DNA of 64,000 nt from Pinibacter soli (GTDB lineage: Bacteria > Bacteroidota > Bacteroidia > Chitinophagales > Chitinophagaceae), in contig NZ_JASBRG010000007.1 in the NCBI RefSeq assembly GCF_029961145.1, positions 305,897 to 369,896 of the forward strand, given 5' to 3'. The notes beneath the pieces are model-generated. The model was not told the origin of the DNA. It made no database searches and saw only the letters and a list, made by a program, of their open reading frames with translations. This document shows positions 63,993 to 64,000 of the stretch, one piece after another. Numbering within the stretch: the first letter of the stretch is position 1; the number at the start of each line of letters is the position of its first letter. The position numbers were made by a program, and so were the translations under genes.

Positions 63993-64000
63993 GTTTTGTA

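Overview
The window comes from a Bacteroidota chromosome, most likely Chitinophagaceae or a close relative. The evidence is two ECF sigma/FecR/SusC-SusD systems with STN-domain SusC proteins, lipoproteins with typical Cys-Lys-rich N termini, promoters of the TTTG/TAnnTTTG type (clearest before katG and the acetylesterase), little sign of Shine-Dalgarno sequences, and many surface-glycan and hemicellulose enzymes. I see no tRNA, rRNA, CRISPR array, transposase or phage gene.

Layout. (1) 0.2-9.8 kb: a biosynthetic or surface-glycan cluster with a radical SAM/SPASM protein, a B12-binding radical SAM protein, an overlapping methyltransferase/amidohydrolase/glycosyltransferase operon, a second glycosyltransferase, an ABC exporter and a priming sugar-phosphate transferase. 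(2) 9.9-11.1 kb: a lipoprotein and two small unknown proteins. (3) 11.5-22.6 kb and 25.3-36.9 kb: two paralogous ECF sigma / FecR / SusC / SusD / DUF4843 lipoprotein / PKD-like lipoprotein systems, each with TlpA-type thioredoxin proteins, separated by a Na+/H+ antiporter. Each system has its own conserved upstream sequence shared by a TlpA gene and its FecR gene, which suggests the thioredoxins belong to the sigma factor regulon. (4) 37-39 kb: an S9 dipeptidyl peptidase. (5) 39.7-52.1 kb and 60.5-63.9 kb: signal-peptide-bearing hemicellulose enzymes (GH2, acetylesterase, GH8, GH67, DUF5703 protein, GH35, GH30) plus a porin, consistent with breakdown of acetylated glucuronoxylan and galactose-bearing side chains. 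(6) 52.5-60 kb: katG, PEP synthase, a threonine-dehydrogenase-like protein with a divergent Lrp/AsnC regulator, and a YcxB-like membrane protein.

The least ordinary feature is between the genes. Nearly every gap holds a long inverted repeat. At least six sequence families recur: GGAACGCAGATTTTCAT arms, GACCTGACAGG palindromes, AATTAAT-rich arms that can overlap a stop codon, TCATTGCGAG elements, GTCATCCCGAGG elements, and low-complexity AAAATTTG or TTTTAAGT words. Several are nested inside one another. The katG-ppsA gap contains an outer arm pair, a perfect 26-bp inner arm pair and two further hairpins. They mostly sit at gene 3' ends and between convergent genes, so a terminator or RNA-stability role is plausible, but a mobile or REP-like origin is equally possible.
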